Shown here in pieces: positions 6,222 to 7,563 of a stretch of DNA of 7,563 nucleotides (the first letter of the stretch is position 1; the number at the start of each line of letters is the position of its first letter). Source of the DNA: UBA8106 sp913052135 (GTDB lineage Bacteria; Acidobacteriota; Vicinamibacteria; Vicinamibacterales; UBA823); the NCBI GenBank assembly GCA_913052135.1, contig CAJXDY010000075.1, positions 1 to 7,563 of the forward strand. The letters are read 5' to 3'. The notes below the pieces were generated by a model that was given only the letters and a program-made list of their open reading frames with translations, did no database searches and was not told the origin of the DNA. Made by a program: the position numbers and the translations under genes.

Positions 6222-7364
6222 TCAACCAACGACTTCGCGAAAGACGCGAACGTAATTCCCGCCGATAATCTTCTCGATTGTGCCAGTCCCGTAGCCCCGC
6301 TGGTCGAGCGCCTGGGCCAAGTGCAGCAGGCGCTGCGGGTGACTAAGTTCAGGCACACGCATGTGTCTTATGCGCCAGGCTAATTGCGGGAAATCTATGC
6401 GTCTGCGGTTGAAGGTTGCTTGGTGCCGCTCGACTTCGTCCGGGCGCATGGCGGTCATGTTTACGGCGTCTTGATCCGTACCAACGCCGACATGATCTTC
6501 CCCGCACAGATTCAGGACGTGTTCGAGGTGAGCGATGAAATGGTCAATCGAAATGGTCGGGTCCTGCGTGAGCCACCCGCTCTGGTTGTAGACGCAGAAG
6601 ACGCCGCCTCGGTTTGCCATGGTCCTGATGTTTCGATCGCTCACGTTTCTCGGATGCGGGCACAGGGTGAAACAGCCCGAGTGCGAAAAGATCACCGGCG
6701 CGGAAGACGCCAGGATCGCGTCGAGGGCTGACTGCTCGCCGACGTGCGACAGATCGATGATCACGCCGCGCTCGTTGAGCGCGGCAACGACGTCGAAGCC
6801 GAACTGGCTCAGTCCGGCGTTCGCACGTTCCCAGCAGGAGTCTGCTAGGTAGTTGCGGCGCCCATCGACGAACTGGATTTGCCGAACGCCCATGTCCGCA
6901 TACGTCCTAAGCTTGTCAAGGTCCCAGCCAAATGGGGCACTCATCTGAAAGCAGTAGATGAAACCGACTTTTCCCGAGCGCTTCACAGCGTCCAGCTCGG
7001 CCATGGTGGTGACTTTCGCGAATACGTCGCTGTGGTCAGCGACGAATCGGTCCCATGTGTTGACCCGGTCTCTGACCGCAGCGAACAGGCTGTCAGCAAG
7101 GCTCAGCTCAGCGTAGTTCGCCGTCATATTCATTGCCATCGCCGTAATGCCTGACGTTCGCAGCGCGGCGATCTTCTCGTCGGTCAGATATTGGACGTAG
7201 GTGCGTGGCGGCGCGGCGGCAAAGCACATCGCGTCGATGGCGTAGGTGCGCTGGTAGATCTCATCGGGTGTGTCGGTGGCCGATTGGCCGGTTTGCGCAC
7301 GGAGGACAGGGCCGGACGCGACCGCGCCCATGCCGACGTTAGCGAGGAATTGACGTCGGTTCAT
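6222..7364 (-). CDS. Tat-exported M19 (membrane dipeptidase) family protein with altered metal site
   Basis: A 380-residue protein with a short Tat signal: twin arginine at 3-4 (NRRQFL), a hydrophobic stretch to about 20 and probable cleavage near 23 (LRAQ). The body is an M19 renal-dipeptidase-like TIM barrel: IIDLSH (202-207), VIFSHSG (224-230), HPRNVSD (237-243), VGVGTD (292-297) and the C-terminal IIGGNYVRVF (366-375). His207 and His228 match two zinc ligands, and Asp297 the active-site Asp. However, the usual N-terminal DGHND reads DAMCF (44-48), and the glutamate expected near 137-140 appears as CFQ. The N-terminal His, Asp and bridging Glu are therefore apparently lost. It may be an atypical hydrolase with one metal or a non-catalytic relative. 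The start has AGGAGA 6 nt upstream. It is GC-rich and flanked by near-identical repeat copies 4 and 5. Confidence 0.9.
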   Translation of the reverse strand: MNRRQFLANVGMGAVASGPVLRAQTGQSATDTPDEIYQRTYAIDAMCFAAAPPRTYVQYLTDEKIAALRTSGITAMAMNMTANYAELSLADSLFAAVRDRVNTWDRFVADHSDVFAKVTTMAELDAVKRSGKVGFIYCFQMSAPFGWDLDKLRTYADMGVRQIQFVDGRRNYLADSCWERANAGLSQFGFDVVAALNERGVIIDLSHVGEQSALDAILASSAPVIFSHSGCFTLCPHPRNVSDRNIRTMANRGGVFCVYNQSGWLTQDPTISIDHFIAHLEHVLNLCGEDHVGVGTDQDAVNMTAMRPDEVERHQATFNRRRIDFPQLAWRIRHMRVPELSHPQRLLHLAQALDQRGYGTGTIEKIIGGNYVRVFREVVG

Positions 7365-7413
7365 AGAATATCTCCTGGTGGAAGGCAGTGAACTGTTTGC
7401 CGCGATCGGTCAT
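7339..7413 (-). CDS. 24-codon leader ORF overlapping the dipeptidase start
   Basis: An ATG at 7411-7413 has GGAGGA (7419-7424) 5 nt upstream, a better ribosome binding site than that of the dipeptidase. The frame reads MTDRGKQFTAFHQEIFYEPT and ends in TAA at 7339-7341, inside the dipeptidase gene in another frame. It would carry ribosomes across the dipeptidase start, so translational coupling is plausible. The peptide has no recognisable domain; it could also be a chance ORF. Confidence 0.35.
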   Translation of the reverse strand: MTDRGKQFTAFHQEIFYEPTSIPR

Positions 7414-7452
7414 AGGATTCCTCCGACGACGACGATGTTACTGGAGAGCTAG

Positions 7453-7481
7453 AGTTTACCGCTGACTGGTGCAGGGTTCAA
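7453..7481 (-). promoter_or_regulatory. sigma70-like promoter for the dipeptidase gene
   Basis: On the minus strand, TTGAAC (7476-7481; 4 of 6) and TAAACT (7453-7458; 4 of 6) are 17 bp apart. Transcription would begin about 30 nt before the leader ORF and about 80 nt before the dipeptidase ATG. Each hexamer has two mismatches, so support is moderate. Confidence 0.4.
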
Positions 7482-7506
7482 CGTAGGGTTCGGACGACCG
7501 CTCGGC

Positions 7507-7563
7507 TAACTGGCAATCCGCACTTTGCCCTGTATGTTCGGGTTCCACTGAGTAGTGGTACCC
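7507..7563 (+). repeat. interspersed intergenic repeat, copy 5 (cut by window end)
   Basis: It begins TAACTGGCAATCCG and runs to the last base, ending in the middle of the CCCC run. It matches copy 4 at 51 of 54 bases with a constant offset of 1,478 bp. The CCACT-GAGT-AGTGG inverted repeat is intact at 7545-7558. The tRNA-end-like right part should lie just beyond the window. Confidence 0.85.

Noticed and set aside
1467..7563. The repeats as integron attC sites of a cassette array
   Set aside because: The one-gene-one-repeat layout is similar, but the ends do not match RYYYAAC and GTTRRRY in inverted orientation, copies differ without attC-type pairing, and there is no integrase or attI.
1467..7563. 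CRISPR array
   Set aside because: Copies are hundreds to thousands of bases apart and separated by genes.

Overview
The window looks like chromosomal DNA from an uncultured, probably Gram-negative bacterium. It has two Tat-exported proteins, a full-length bacterial ClpB and Shine-Dalgarno sequences of the AGGAG type. No single gene fixes the phylum. Tat-exported beta-propellers and Tat-exported M19 dipeptidase homologues are common in Acidobacteriota and other environmental lineages, but that is only a hint. Base composition varies from gene to gene: the membrane transporter at 1590-2498 is AT-rich (two 60-base samples gave 37% and 47% GC), while the dipeptidase homologue at 6222-7364 is GC-rich (one sample gave 65%).

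Layout, left to right: the possible 3' end of a plus-strand gene (1-147), then five complete genes all on the minus strand. These are a Tat-exported YncE-like beta-propeller (196-1431), a YeiH/UPF0324-type transporter (1590-2498), the disaggregase ClpB (2759-5356), a small four-helix membrane protein of unknown function (5497-5922) and a Tat-exported M19 dipeptidase-like protein with an altered metal site (6222-7364). No gap reaches 300 bases. The genes do not form an obvious pathway or a tightly packed operon.

The most striking feature is not a gene. A repeat of roughly 60-85 bp lies in front of every one of the five minus-strand genes, always in the same orientation: near 1467-1536, 2565-2616, 5403-5483, 6028-6112 and 7507-7563 (cut by the window end). 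The copies at 6028 and 7507 share 51 of 54 bases. Those at 1467 and 5403 form a second subfamily (39 of 49 bases). The copy at 2565 is the most diverged. The repeat's right part, CCCCTTGGGGACGCCA, closely resembles the 3' end of bacterial tRNA-Glu. The window therefore reads as a string of single-gene modules separated by a tRNA-end-like repeat, which would fit stepwise insertion at tRNA-like sites, a spreading non-autonomous repeat, or a shared regulatory leader. No integrase or transposase is visible.

Other regulatory signals are a perfect 8-bp inverted repeat beside the clpB ribosome binding site, a 7-bp inverted repeat over the -35 box of the small membrane protein gene, three sigma70-like promoters, and a 24-codon leader ORF with a strong ribosome binding site that overlaps the start of the dipeptidase gene.
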